DNA of 64,000 nucleotides from an uncultured Blautia sp. GTDB lineage: Bacteria; Bacillota; Clostridia; Lachnospirales; Lachnospiraceae. Below are positions 7,796 to 16,901 of this stretch, piece after piece; the first letter of the stretch is position 1, and every line of letters starts with the position of its first letter. Both the position numbers and the translations under genes were made by a program. The DNA lies in contig URVB01000013.1 of the NCBI GenBank assembly GCA_900551075.1, positions 1 to 64,000 of the forward strand, written 5' to 3'. Below the pieces are notes generated by a model, which was not told where the DNA came from, did no database searches, and was given only the letters and a program-made list of their open reading frames with translations.

Positions 7796-8458
7796 ATGTT
7801 AAAAGGAAAAAAGGCAGTTATATTTGATTTGGATGGAACCCTGGTGGATTCTATGGGAATATGGGGGCAGATAGATATTGAGTATTTGGGCGCACACGGC
7901 TATGAGGTTCCCAAAGGACTTCAGAAAGAGATTGAGGGACTGAGCTTTACGGAGGTTGCTGTTTATTTTAAAGAACGGTTCCTTATTCCGGAATCCATTG
8001 AAGAAATCAAACGGACCTGGAAGGAAATGGCAGAGGATAAATATCGTTATGAAGTGCTGCTGAAGCCTGGAATTGAGAAGCTTCTGCCCTTTTTACGGAA
8101 AAGAGGAATTTCTATGGCGGTTGCATCCAGCAATGACCGGACACTGATCGAGACAGTCCTTAAAAGTCATAGAATCCTGGAATATTTTCAGTGTATCATC
8201 ACTGCATGTGAGGTACAAAAGGGAAAGCCTGCGCCTGACGTTTATCTGGAAGCCGCGAGAAGGCTTCAGGTACAGCCGGGGGAATGCCTGGTATTTGAGG
8301 ACATTATTCCGGGGATTCTATCCGGCAAAGCGGCAGGCATGACAACCTGTGCCGTGGAAGATACATACAGCATTTTGCAGAAAAAAGAAAAAACAAAAGC
8401 TGCTGATTATTATATTGTCTCTTATGAACAGGTAATGGAAGCAGCATATGAGGATTGA
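7796..8458 (+). CDS. HAD-superfamily hydrolase, beta-phosphoglucomutase/phosphatase-like
   Basis: 220-residue HAD subfamily IA protein. Motif I is VIFDLDGTLVDS (nucleophile and acid Asp pair), motif II is AVASSN, motif III is the Lys of KGKPAPDVY and motif IV is VFEDIIPGI. A helical C1 cap lies between motifs I and II. Such proteins act as sugar-phosphate phosphatases or phosphoglucomutases and the substrate cannot be told from sequence. The ATG at 7796 with GAGGA upstream is preferred over a TTG at 7781 that overlaps the previous stop. It is followed after three bases by the YgiQ gene. Confidence 0.88.
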   Translation: MLKGKKAVIFDLDGTLVDSMGIWGQIDIEYLGAHGYEVPKGLQKEIEGLSFTEVAVYFKERFLIPESIEEIKRTWKEMAEDKYRYEVLLKPGIEKLLPFLRKRGISMAVASSNDRTLIETVLKSHRILEYFQCIITACEVQKGKPAPDVYLEAARRLQVQPGECLVFEDIIPGILSGKAAGMTTCAVEDTYSILQKKEKTKAADYYIVSYEQVMEAAYED

Positions 8459-8461
8459 TAA

Positions 8462-10372
8462 ATGCAGGAATTTTTACCAGTAGCCAGAAAGGAAATGGAA
8501 CAGCGGGGCTGGGAGCAGGTGGATTTTGTCTATCTTACCGGAGATGCTTATGTAGACCACCCTTCCTTTGGCACGGCCATTATCAGCCGCCTTTTGGAAA
8601 GCCGCGGCTACCGTGTGGGAATCATTCCGCAGCCAGACTGGCGGCGAAAAGAGAGTATCCAGGTGTTTGGGGAACCGCGCCTGGGTTTTCTTGTGACAGC
8701 GGGGAATATGGATTCCATGGTGAATCACTATACGGTCTCCAGAAAGCACAGGCAGAAGGATGCCTATTCTCCGGGAGGGGAAATGGGACTGCGCCCGGAC
8801 ATGCCCGTGATCGTTTACAGTAACCTGATCCGTCAGACCTATAAAAAAACGCCGGTCATTCTGGGAGGAATTGAAGCAAGCCTGCGGCGTCTGGCCCATT
8901 ATGATTATTGGGAAAACCGGGTAAGGCACAGCGTACTTATAGATTCCGGTGCAGATTTGATTTCTTACGGTATGGGAGAGCGCTCGATTCTTGAGATCGC
9001 AGAAGCGCTCCGGAGCGGGATTCCCATAGAAGAAATTACCTATGTTCCGGGAACTGTCTATAAATGTAAGGATTTATCCCGTGTTTATGAGCCGATACTG
9101 CTTCCTTCCTATGAAGAAGTAAAAAACGATAAAACAGCATATGCGGAAAGCTTTGGAATTCAGTACAAAAATACCGATCCCTTTACTGCAAGGCCTATGG
9201 CAGAGTACTATGGAAGCAGAGGCTATCTTGTGCAGAATCCTCCGGCTGAGCCTTTGAGTCAGGAAGAAATGGATGATATCTATGATCTGCCCTATACGGG
9301 AACCTATCATCCCATGTATCAGCAAAAGGGCGGGATTCCCGCTCTGGAAGAGGTGAAATTCAGTCTGACGAGCAATCGGGGGTGCTTTGGAGGGTGCAGC
9401 TTTTGTGCGCTGACCTTCCATCAGGGCAGGATTCTGCAGACCCGAAGTCACGAATCCATTCTGCGGGAAGCGGTCAGGATGACGGAGGATAGCGGGTTTA
9501 AGGGATATATCCATGATGTGGGAGGACCGACGGCGGATTTTCGTCAGCCTTCCTGTCAGAAGCAGATGACAAAGGGCGTCTGCACCAATCGGCAGTGTCT
9601 GTTTCCGGCACCCTGCAAAAATCTCCAAGCAGACCATTCGGACTATGTGACACTGCTTCGGAAGCTTCGAAGACTTCCAAAGGTCAAAAAAGTATTCATT
9701 CGTTCCGGAGTGAGATTCGATTATGTCATGGCGGATAAAAGTCCTGTATTTTTGCAGGAGTTGGTGGAGCATCATATCAGCGGACAGCTTCGGGTGGCTC
9801 CGGAGCATGTATCTGATCAGGTTTTAAAATACATGGGAAAGCCGCCCCACCATGTGTATGAAGCGTTTCTTCAGGCATATGGCAGGGCAAATAAAAAGAC
9901 AGGCAGGCAGCAGTTTGCAGTTCCGTATTTTATGTCCTCACATCCGGGCTGCACCATGAAGGAGGCTGTCAGGCTTGCGGAATATGTACGTGATCTTGGC
10001 TTTACGCCGGAACAGGTACAGGATTTTTATCCGACTCCGTCGACACTTTCGACCTGTATGTACTATACGGGAATCCATCCTTTGACAGGGGAAAAGGTTT
10101 ATGTGCCGAAGGATCCTCACGAAAAAGCGATTCAGCGTGCCTTAATGCAGTATAAGAATCCGGCCAACCGCGCACTTGTCCTGGAAGGATTGAGAAGAGC
10201 AGGCCGCATGGACCTGGTGGGGTACGGACCGAAATGTCTGATACGTCCCATGAATGGACAAGCAGCACCAAATAAGAAAACACCTGCCTGGAAAAGTGAG
10301 CAGGCTGCGGGGAAGGCGCCTGCAAAAAAGAAAACAATTCGCAACGTGCACAAGAAAAAGTCTAAAAAATAA
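8462..10372 (+). CDS. YgiQ family radical SAM protein
   Basis: 636 residues, normal for the YgiQ/UPF0313 family, whose reaction is not established. An N-terminal cobalamin-binding-like region (residues 20-200) precedes the radical SAM core. The iron-sulfur motif is CFGGCSFCAL with Cys308, 312 and 315. A Cys cluster (CQKQMTKGVCTNRQCLFPAPC) follows and is typical of the family. The last 45 residues are a Lys/Ala-rich basic tail. The start lies three bases after the upstream gene and uses the GAGGA inside its end. Confidence 0.93.
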   Translation: MQEFLPVARKEMEQRGWEQVDFVYLTGDAYVDHPSFGTAIISRLLESRGYRVGIIPQPDWRRKESIQVFGEPRLGFLVTAGNMDSMVNHYTVSRKHRQKDAYSPGGEMGLRPDMPVIVYSNLIRQTYKKTPVILGGIEASLRRLAHYDYWENRVRHSVLIDSGADLISYGMGERSILEIAEALRSGIPIEEITYVPGTVYKCKDLSRVYEPILLPSYEEVKNDKTAYAESFGIQYKNTDPFTARPMAEYYGSRGYLVQNPPAEPLSQEEMDDIYDLPYTGTYHPMYQQKGGIPALEEVKFSLTSNRGCFGGCSFCALTFHQGRILQTRSHESILREAVRMTEDSGFKGYIHDVGGPTADFRQPSCQKQMTKGVCTNRQCLFPAPCKNLQADHSDYVTLLRKLRRLPKVKKVFIRSGVRFDYVMADKSPVFLQELVEHHISGQLRVAPEHVSDQVLKYMGKPPHHVYEAFLQAYGRANKKTGRQQFAVPYFMSSHPGCTMKEAVRLAEYVRDLGFTPEQVQDFYPTPSTLSTCMYYTGIHPLTGEKVYVPKDPHEKAIQRALMQYKNPANRALVLEGLRRAGRMDLVGYGPKCLIRPMNGQAAPNKKTPAWKSEQAAGKAPAKKKTIRNVHKKKSKK

Positions 10373-10382
10373 GGAGTCATCA

Positions 10383-11006
10383 ATGAGCCGATCAACAAAG
10401 AAAAACAAAGCAGGGAAGGGCGATTATGGGTATTTTGCCGCGGAGAAGAAGCGCAGACTGCTGATCACAGCGGTGCTGTTTGCGGTACCTCTGGCAATTT
10501 TCTTTTCTGCGTGGATTTATCATGGTTCCCGTCTGACGGTATGGACAGTCGTCGCTGTAGTGGGCTGTCTGCCGGCGTGCAAATCCATGGTGGGTCTGAT
10601 CATGATCCTGAGGTGCCGCCCCATGGATGAGAAGCTGTATCAGAAGATTCATGCGCATGCGGGAGCGCTTGTGATGTCCTACGAAATGTATATGACCTTC
10701 TATGAAAAAAGTGCCTTTATCGATGCCTTCGCTGTCTGCGGCAATCAGGTTGTCGGATACAGCAGTGATCCAAAGATCGATGCGGAGTTTATGGCACAGG
10801 AGGCGCAGAAGATTATCCGTAAAAACGGCTATAAGGTAACGGTTAAAATTCTGAAGGAGCTGCGGCCGTATTTGGAGCGTCTGGATTTCATGAACGGGCA
10901 TAGAGAAGCTCTGGAAGAAGGAATTAAATTTACTCCGGATGAACGGTATCCGGACCTGTCCAGAAATGAACTGATCAAACACACGATTCTGGCAATCTGT
11001 TTATAG
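10383..11006 (+). CDS. conserved membrane protein of unknown function
   Basis: About 207 residues. A basic N-terminus (SRSTKKNKAGKG) precedes two closely spaced hydrophobic segments at roughly residues 25-45 and 50-72, followed by a soluble C-terminal domain of about 130 residues rich in charged residues. I see no catalytic motif. ATG 10383 follows AAGGAG by seven bases; a longer frame to 10254 lies inside the previous gene and is not supported. It sits in a tight run with the YgiQ and RluA-type genes, so it is probably on the same transcript. Confidence 0.8.
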   Translation: MSRSTKKNKAGKGDYGYFAAEKKRRLLITAVLFAVPLAIFFSAWIYHGSRLTVWTVVAVVGCLPACKSMVGLIMILRCRPMDEKLYQKIHAHAGALVMSYEMYMTFYEKSAFIDAFAVCGNQVVGYSSDPKIDAEFMAQEAQKIIRKNGYKVTVKILKELRPYLERLDFMNGHREALEEGIKFTPDERYPDLSRNELIKHTILAICL

Positions 11007-11015
11007 AGGAAAACC

Positions 11016-12068
11016 ATGAAGCAGCTATTTATTGAAGATAATGAAGCAGGTCAGCGCTTTGACAAGTATCTCGGGAAGCTTCTGAAGGATGCGCCGAAAG
11101 GCTTCTGCTATAAGATGCTCCGCAAAAAGAACATTACCTTGAATGGCAGAAAGGCTTCCGGAAGCGAAAAGCTGGCAAAGGGAGATGAGGTAAAGCTTTT
11201 TCTCAGTGATGAAACCTACAAAAAATTCTGTGGAGACAAAAAGACAAAGCGGGCGGTATGCAGACTGGATATTGTCTATGAGGATGAGGATATCCTGCTT
11301 GTCAACAAGCCGGCAGGGATGCTTTCGCAGCCCTCCGATGGAAGGGATGCTTCCCTGGTGGAATATATCATCGGATATCTGCTTGAAAACGGAAGCATTA
11401 CGGAAGAATCACTTAAGACCTTTAAACCGGGAGTATGCAATCGCCTGGACCGGAATACCAGCGGGCTGGTGGCGGCAGGAAAAAGCCTGAAAGGGCTGCA
11501 GGAATTATCCGGACTTTTTCATGACCGGATGATTCATAAGGACTACCTTTGTCTGGTGTCCGGCATCTTAAAGGAAGAAAAATATATCAAAGGATATTTG
11601 CATAAAAGCGAAAAATGTAATAAAGTAAAAATATATGCCAATGAGGTGCCTGGGGCGCTCCCCATTGAAACCCGTTATACACCCCTGGGCAATAACGGGC
11701 GTATGACGCTTCTGAAGGTGAGGCTGATCACCGGAAGGACGCATCAGATACGAGCGCATCTGGCAGGAATCGGGCATCCGGTTGCAGGAGATGGCAAGTA
11801 CGGCAGGGAGCAGCAGAATAAAAGACTGCGGGAAAGATATCATCTGAAGCATCAGCTTCTTCATGCATATCAGCTTACCTTTCCGGTCATTGAAGGGAAA
11901 CTGGAAAGACTGTCGGAAAAGATTTACAGAGCAGCAGTACCGGAACTTTTTTATCACATCATGAAAGAAGAACAGTTAGAGGAGTGTTATTATGAAAATT
12001 TGGGAAGAAATATGGGACTATGCAAAAATGATTATCTTCGTGGTAATTGTGGTATTAGTGGTGAATAA
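11016..12068 (+). CDS. RluA family pseudouridine synthase
   Basis: 350 residues. An N-terminal S4 RNA-binding domain (residues about 10-75) precedes the synthase core: LLVNKPAGMLSQP, the catalytic block CNRLDRNTSGLVAAGKS (Asp in RLDxxTSG), HKDYLCLVSG and the RLITGRTHQIRAHLAGIGHPVAGDGKYG motif. It is of the RluC/RluD type that modifies 23S rRNA uridines; the exact target is unknown. The last 30 residues have no family counterpart and are read from the same 77 bases as the start of lepB, an unusually long overlap. Confidence 0.92.
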   Translation: MKQLFIEDNEAGQRFDKYLGKLLKDAPKGFCYKMLRKKNITLNGRKASGSEKLAKGDEVKLFLSDETYKKFCGDKKTKRAVCRLDIVYEDEDILLVNKPAGMLSQPSDGRDASLVEYIIGYLLENGSITEESLKTFKPGVCNRLDRNTSGLVAAGKSLKGLQELSGLFHDRMIHKDYLCLVSGILKEEKYIKGYLHKSEKCNKVKIYANEVPGALPIETRYTPLGNNGRMTLLKVRLITGRTHQIRAHLAGIGHPVAGDGKYGREQQNKRLRERYHLKHQLLHAYQLTFPVIEGKLERLSEKIYRAAVPELFYHIMKEEQLEECYYENLGRNMGLCKNDYLRGNCGISGE

Positions 12069-12549
12069 TGTGGTTTTGATCAATGCAAAGATTCCTTCCG
12101 AATCTATGGAAAAAACAATTATGACCGGAGACAGAATTTTCGGCTTCCGTCTGTCTTACGGACTGAATATAGATCTGTTCGGCAAGCATATCTCCAAAAA
12201 AGTCAGAGACCCGGAACGCTTTGATATTATAATTTTTAAATATCCGGATGATGAAGAGCAGCTTTTTATCAAGCGATTGATCGGTCTTCCCGGTGAGACC
12301 GTGGAAATTAAAGACGGTAAGGTTTATATCAACGGTTCAGATACGCCTCTGGATGACAGCTTTGTTCCGGAAGTGCCGATAGGCAGCTACGGCCCCTATA
12401 CCGTGCCGGAGGATTCCTATTTTATGCTGGGAGATAACCGGAACCGTTCCAGAGATTCCAGATTCTGGGACAATACATTTGTAACCTTTGATGAGATCGT
12501 TGGAAAAGCGGTCATCCGTTATTATCCGTTTGTGAAGCTGCTGAAATAA
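11992..12549 (+). CDS. lepB: type I signal peptidase (first copy)
   Basis: 185-residue membrane-anchored signal peptidase that removes signal peptides from secreted proteins. A single N-terminal membrane segment covers residues about 10-30. The catalytic Ser is S38 in IPSESMEKT and the general-base Lys is K94 in FIKRLIGLPGE. The box GDNRNRSRDSRFW is complete. The ATG has GAGGAG upstream although both lie inside the end of the pseudouridine synthase gene. A second homologue at 46704 differs at the lysine. Confidence 0.94.
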   Translation: MKIWEEIWDYAKMIIFVVIVVLVVNNVVLINAKIPSESMEKTIMTGDRIFGFRLSYGLNIDLFGKHISKKVRDPERFDIIIFKYPDDEEQLFIKRLIGLPGETVEIKDGKVYINGSDTPLDDSFVPEVPIGSYGPYTVPEDSYFMLGDNRNRSRDSRFWDNTFVTFDEIVGKAVIRYYPFVKLLK

Positions 12550-12566
12550 GAAAGGAAGCTTGGACT

Positions 12567-13100
12567 ATGGCAACCTGGAACAGCAGAGGACTCCGGGGCT
12601 CTACTCTGGAGGAATTGGTGAACCGGACAAATGAACAGTACCGGGAAAAGGGGCTTGCACTGATTCAAAAGATTCCGACCCCTATTACGCCGGTGCGTAT
12701 GGACAAGGAGAACCGCCATATTACGCTGGCTTATTTTGAGCAGCGCAGTACGGTCGATTATATTGGTGCCGTTCAGGGGATACCTGTCTGCTTCGACGCT
12801 AAGGAGTGCAGTACAGGTACCTTTCCCCTGCAGAACATTCATCCCCATCAGGTACAGTTTATGAAAGAGTTTGAGAAACAGGGCGGTATTGCTTTTTTTC
12901 TTTTATTTTTCAGTATGGAAGACCTGTTTTATTATCTTCCTATCCGGGAACTGCTTGTTTTTTGGGAACGAATGGTAAATGGAGGCAGAAAAAGCTTTCG
13001 CCGTGAAGAATTGCAGGATTCTTATTATCTGAAGAAAAGAAACGGTTTTTTGGTGCCGTATTTGGAAGGAATTCAAAAAGACCTGGAAAACCGGGATTGA
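12567..13100 (+). CDS. recU: Holliday junction resolvase RecU
   Basis: 177 residues. RecU cuts four-way junctions in Firmicutes recombination and chromosome segregation. The nuclease core is visible: RGLRGSTLEELVNRTN near the N-terminus, STVDYIGAVQGIPVCFDAKECS (Asp and Glu-x-Lys type metal site) and NIHPHQVQFMKEFEKQGGIAFFLLFF. The C-terminus includes DLFYYLPIRELLVFW. It begins 17 bases after lepB with AAGGAAG upstream. The hisZ promoter overlaps its stop codon. Confidence 0.93.
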   Translation: MATWNSRGLRGSTLEELVNRTNEQYREKGLALIQKIPTPITPVRMDKENRHITLAYFEQRSTVDYIGAVQGIPVCFDAKECSTGTFPLQNIHPHQVQFMKEFEKQGGIAFFLLFFSMEDLFYYLPIRELLVFWERMVNGGRKSFRREELQDSYYLKKRNGFLVPYLEGIQKDLENRD

Positions 13101-13125
13101 CATTTATTCTGATATCGACTATAAT
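13097..13125 (+). promoter_or_regulatory. consensus promoter of the his operon
   Basis: TTGACA (13097-13102), 17-base spacer, TATAAT (13120-13125): a perfect sigma-A promoter. The -35 covers the recU stop codon. The predicted leader to hisZ is about 65 bases. Confidence 0.85.
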
Positions 13126-13145
13126 CTTTATTGTTTTATGTATTA

Positions 13146-13177
13146 GCATGGTAGCACACTAAAGTTCCCGACCATGC
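13146..13177 (+). promoter_or_regulatory. hairpin in the hisZ leader
   Basis: GCATGGT (13146-13152) pairs exactly with ACCATGC (13171-13177) around an 18-base loop, within the short leader between the his promoter and the hisZ ribosome site. It is too small for a T-box and has no U tract. It could be an RNA-level control element or a protein operator. Function unknown. Confidence 0.4.
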
Positions 13178-13198
13178 AGTGATGAGGAGGATATAAAC

Positions 13199-14314
13199 AT
13201 GCAGCGAATTTTTCATACGCCGGAAGGTGTACGGGATATTTATAATGGAGAATGCAGCCAGAAACGGAACCTGCAGAAGAAAATTCAGCAGGTTTTTTGC
13301 ATGTATGGCTATGAAGATATAGAAACTCCGTCGTTTGAATATTTTGAGGTATTCAGCCGTGAGGTGGGAACGATTCCATCGGGAGATCTGTACAAATTTT
13401 TTGACAGAGAGGGAAATACCCTGGTTCTGCGGCCGGACTTCACACCGTCTGTTTCCAGAGCCTGTGCAACATACTTTTCCCCGGATAAAGAAATTGTGAC
13501 ACTCAGTTATACGGGAAATACCTTTATCAACAGCTCCAGTCTCCGCGGGAGGATGAAGGAGACTACGCAGATGGGCGTGGAGCGTATCGGAGATGAGTCA
13601 GCGGAGGCAGATGCCGAAATTCTGGCAATGACAGTGGAAGCGCTGCTGGCGGCAGGCCTAAAGGAATTTCAGGTCAGTGTGGGACAGGTGGATTATTTTA
13701 AATCTCTTCTCGCAGAGGCAGATATGGCTGGAGAGGCTGAGGAACGGCTGCGTTCCCTGATTTCCCAGAAAAATTATTTTGGTGTGGAGGATTTGGTCAG
13801 GGAACAGAAACTGGAGGATAAACTTGCCGCTGCATTTCAGGAGCTTCCGCATTTGTTTGGTTCCTGTGAGATTCTGGATCATGCGGAGTCTCTGACTGAT
13901 AATCCGCGTGCCCTGGAGTCGGTTGCACGTTTGAGAGAAATTTACGAAATTCTGAAGATTTACGGCTATGAAAAGTATATCAGCTTTGATTTTGGTATGC
14001 TCAGCAAGTACCAGTATTACACAGGAATCATTTTCCAGGCTTATACCTATGGCACCGGAGAACCGCTGGTCAAGGGCGGACGCTACAATGAGCTTTTGAA
14101 GCACTTCGGTAAGGATGCGGCTTCTATTGGATTTGCGATTGTAGTGGACAGTCTTCTTCTGGCACTTTCCAGGCAGAAAATGGAGCTGACCAAGGATGAG
14201 CCGGCAGAGGTTCTTACCTATTCCGGCGAAAACCGCACAGAAATGATCCAAAGAGCCCAAAAGCTCAGAAAAGAAGGAAAAAAGGTCGCTTTGCGTCCGG
14301 AAAGTGGGGCTTAA
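13199..14314 (+). CDS. hisZ: ATP phosphoribosyltransferase regulatory subunit
   Basis: 371 residues, a histidyl-tRNA synthetase-like protein that forms the hetero-octamer with short HisG and carries histidine feedback. Class II synthetase-like features: TPEGVRDI at the N-terminus, LRPDFTPSVSRACATYF (motif 2 region), FGMLSKYQYYTGIIFQAY and GGRYNELLKHFG. The tRNA anticodon-binding domain of true HisRS is missing, as expected for HisZ. GAGGAGG lies upstream of the ATG. It heads the operon and is followed after four bases by hisG. Confidence 0.93.
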   Translation: MQRIFHTPEGVRDIYNGECSQKRNLQKKIQQVFCMYGYEDIETPSFEYFEVFSREVGTIPSGDLYKFFDREGNTLVLRPDFTPSVSRACATYFSPDKEIVTLSYTGNTFINSSSLRGRMKETTQMGVERIGDESAEADAEILAMTVEALLAAGLKEFQVSVGQVDYFKSLLAEADMAGEAEERLRSLISQKNYFGVEDLVREQKLEDKLAAAFQELPHLFGSCEILDHAESLTDNPRALESVARLREIYEILKIYGYEKYISFDFGMLSKYQYYTGIIFQAYTYGTGEPLVKGGRYNELLKHFGKDAASIGFAIVVDSLLLALSRQKMELTKDEPAEVLTYSGENRTEMIQRAQKLRKEGKKVALRPESGA

Positions 14315-14318
14315 GGGA

Positions 14319-14954
14319 ATGAGATATCTTACATTTGCGCTGACAAAAGGGCGCCTTGCAAATAAGACATTAGATATGTTTGAAAAAATTGGTATTACCT
14401 GTAAGGAAATGAAGGATAAAGATACCAGAAAGCTGATTTTTGTAAATGAAGAGCTGAAGCTGAAATTTTTCCTTGCCAAGGGTCCGGATGTGCCGACCTA
14501 TGTAGAATACGGCGCCGCAGATATCGGAGTGGTCGGAAAAGATACGATTCTGGAGGAGGGAAGAAAGCTCTATGAGGTTATGGATCTGGGCTTCGGTGCA
14601 TGCAGAATGTGTGTCTGCGGACCGGAAAGTGCCACAAAGGTGCTCAGGAACAATCAGCTTATCCGTGTAGCAACGAAATATCCCAATATTGCCAAGGATT
14701 ATTTTTATAATAAGAAGCATAAGACGGTAGAGATCATTAAACTGAACGGCTCCATTGAGCTGGCACCGATCGTCGGTCTGTCCGAGGTAATTGTAGACAT
14801 TGTGGAGACCGGCAGCACGCTCCGCGAAAATGGTCTGCGCGTACTGGAAGAGGTGTGTCCGCTGTCTGCCCGTATGGTGGTAAATCAGGTAAGCATGAAG
14901 ATGGAGGATGAACGAATCCGCAAAATCATTCATGATCTGCGGAAAGTGCTGTAA
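14319..14954 (+). CDS. hisG: ATP phosphoribosyltransferase catalytic subunit, short form
   Basis: First step of histidine synthesis, joining ATP and PRPP. About 211 residues, the short form that needs HisZ and lacks the C-terminal regulatory domain. It starts MRYLTFALTKGRL, contains YGAADIGVVGKDTI, and has the PRPP loop EIIKLNGSIELAPIVGLSEVIVDIVETGSTL. ATG 14319 follows AAGGGA; an earlier in-frame codon at 14304 lies inside hisZ. Confidence 0.95.
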   Translation: MRYLTFALTKGRLANKTLDMFEKIGITCKEMKDKDTRKLIFVNEELKLKFFLAKGPDVPTYVEYGAADIGVVGKDTILEEGRKLYEVMDLGFGACRMCVCGPESATKVLRNNQLIRVATKYPNIAKDYFYNKKHKTVEIIKLNGSIELAPIVGLSEVIVDIVETGSTLRENGLRVLEEVCPLSARMVVNQVSMKMEDERIRKIIHDLRKVL

Positions 14955-14989
14955 TAAAAATCATTTCATGAGAGAAGGGACTGAAAAGC

Positions 14990-16306
14990 ATGCGTACAGT
15001 GACGCTGACAAAGGAAAGTACAAAGGATATTCTGGAAAATCTGCTGAAAAGAAGCCCGAACAATTACGGGAAATTTGAGTCAGCAGTTGCGGATATTCTT
15101 GCAAGGGTTAAAAGTGAGGGAGATGCTGCACTTTTTGCATATACCAGAGAATTTGACAAAGCAGAGATCACAAAAGATAGTATCCGTGTGACAGAGGAAG
15201 AGATACGGAAAGCCTATGAGCAGGTGGATCCTGCCCTTGTGGAGGTTATCCGCAGGGCTTTGGTAAATATCCGCAGCTTTCACGAAAAGCAGAGACAGAA
15301 CAGTTGGTTTACCAGCGGGACGAACGGGACGATGCTAGGCCAGAAGATTACGCCTCTGGAAAGAGTGGGCGTGTATGTGCCGGGAGGGAAAGCGGTGTAT
15401 CCTTCTTCTGTGCTGATGAATATTGTGCCGGCCAGGACAGCGGGGGTGGAACAGATCGTCATGACAACACCGCCGGGCAGAGATGGAAGGGTAAATCCCT
15501 CCACTTTGGTAGCAGCCAAAGAAGCCGGTGCAGACGAAATTTATAAGGCCGGCGGTGCGCAGGCAATCGGAGCCCTTGCCTACGGAACAGAAAGTATTCC
15601 GAAAGTAGACAAGATCGTAGGGCCGGGCAATATTTTTGTGGCACTCGCCAAGAAGGCTGTTTATGGATATGTGAGCATTGATTCCATTGCAGGTCCCAGT
15701 GAGATTCTGGTGCTGGCAGATGAAACTGCAAATCCAAGGTATGTTGCTGCGGATCTGCTTTCCCAGGCTGAGCATGATGAACTGGCTTCTGCTATTTTGA
15801 TCACTACCAGCAAAGAACTGGCAGAGAAGGTAAACGCAGAGGTGAAGGGCTTCGTGGAGGTTCTGCCCAGAAAAGAAATTATTCAGAAGTCCCTGGATAA
15901 TTTCGGTTATATTCTGCTTGCAGAAAATATGGAAGATGCGATAGAAGCTTCGAATGCCATTGCCTCCGAGCATATGGAGATTGTGACGAAAAATCCGTTT
16001 GAAGTGATGCTGAAGGTGAAAAATGCAGGTGCGGTCTTTATTGGAGAATACAGTTCCGAACCCCTGGGCGATTATTTCGCAGGACCGAACCATGTGCTTC
16101 CGACAAATGGAACAGCAAAATTCTTTTCTCCGCTTTCCGTGGATGATTTTGTAAAAAAATCCAGCATTGTCTATTATTCCAGGGAAGCCTTAAAGGATAT
16201 TCACAAAGACATTGAGCAGTTTGCTTCTTCCGAACAGTTGACTGCACATGCAAATTCCATTGCCGTCCGTTTTGAGGATGAGGAACAGCAGGAGGAGCTA
16301 TGGTAA
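14990..16306 (+). CDS. hisD: histidinol dehydrogenase
   Basis: Zinc enzyme that makes the last two oxidations from histidinol to histidine. 438 residues, normal. Family marks are ERVGVYVPGGKAVYPSSVLM, GAGGAQAIGALAYGT-like AGGAQAIGALAYGTES, KIVGPGNIFVALAKK, DSIAGPSEILVLAD, LLSQAEHDE and FAGPNHVLPT. The coding region overlaps the hisB start, so translation is coupled. Confidence 0.96.
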   Translation: MRTVTLTKESTKDILENLLKRSPNNYGKFESAVADILARVKSEGDAALFAYTREFDKAEITKDSIRVTEEEIRKAYEQVDPALVEVIRRALVNIRSFHEKQRQNSWFTSGTNGTMLGQKITPLERVGVYVPGGKAVYPSSVLMNIVPARTAGVEQIVMTTPPGRDGRVNPSTLVAAKEAGADEIYKAGGAQAIGALAYGTESIPKVDKIVGPGNIFVALAKKAVYGYVSIDSIAGPSEILVLADETANPRYVAADLLSQAEHDELASAILITTSKELAEKVNAEVKGFVEVLPRKEIIQKSLDNFGYILLAENMEDAIEASNAIASEHMEIVTKNPFEVMLKVKNAGAVFIGEYSSEPLGDYFAGPNHVLPTNGTAKFFSPLSVDDFVKKSSIVYYSREALKDIHKDIEQFASSEQLTAHANSIAVRFEDEEQQEELW

Positions 16307-16890
16307 GAGAAGCATCAATAGAAAGAATGACGAAAGAGACAGAGATCAAGCTGAAGCTTAATCTGGATGGAAAGGGATATTCAGATATAGAGACCGGCGT
16401 GGGATTTTTTAATCACATGCTGGAGGGTTTTACAAGACATGGTTTTTTTGACCTCTGTGTCCGGGTACATGGAGATTTGAACGTGGATGATCATCATACG
16501 ATCGAGGATACGGGAATTGTACTTGGAACCGCTATAAAAGAGGCGGTTGGTGATAAAAAAGGCATTCGTAGCTTCGGACGCTGTGCTCTGCAAATGGATG
16601 AATCCTTAGTGCTCTGTGCGGTGGATTTATCCGGCAGACCCTATTTCGGATGGGATGCAGAATTCACCTCCGAAAAGATCGGAGATATGTCTGCAGAGAT
16701 GGTTAAGGAATTTTTCTATGCGGTTTCTTATTCCGGCAGTATGAATCTGCATATCAGGGTGCTTTCCGGAGAAAACAATCACCACATCGCGGAAGCGATG
16801 TTCAAGAGCTTTGCAAAAGCACTGGATGAAGCAGTATCCTATGACCCGAGAATTACGGACGTGCTCTCCACCAAGGGCAGTCTTGCATAA
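16300..16890 (+). CDS. hisB: imidazoleglycerol-phosphate dehydratase
   Basis: Sixth enzyme of histidine synthesis; 196 residues, single-function form without the phosphatase domain. Metal-binding repeats are GVGFFNHMLEGFTRHGFFDL, DDHHTIEDTGIVLG and ENNHHIAEAMFKSFAKAL. A strong GGAGGAG precedes the ATG, which overlaps the hisD end by seven bases. Confidence 0.96.
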   Translation: MVREASIERMTKETEIKLKLNLDGKGYSDIETGVGFFNHMLEGFTRHGFFDLCVRVHGDLNVDDHHTIEDTGIVLGTAIKEAVGDKKGIRSFGRCALQMDESLVLCAVDLSGRPYFGWDAEFTSEKIGDMSAEMVKEFFYAVSYSGSMNLHIRVLSGENNHHIAEAMFKSFAKALDEAVSYDPRITDVLSTKGSLA

Positions 16891-16901
16891 GGAGAAGAAC
16901 A

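Noticed and set aside
13126..13198. His-specific T-box before hisZ
   Set aside because: The leader is only about 65 bases and lacks the GGTGGTACCGCG-type box seen before pheS.
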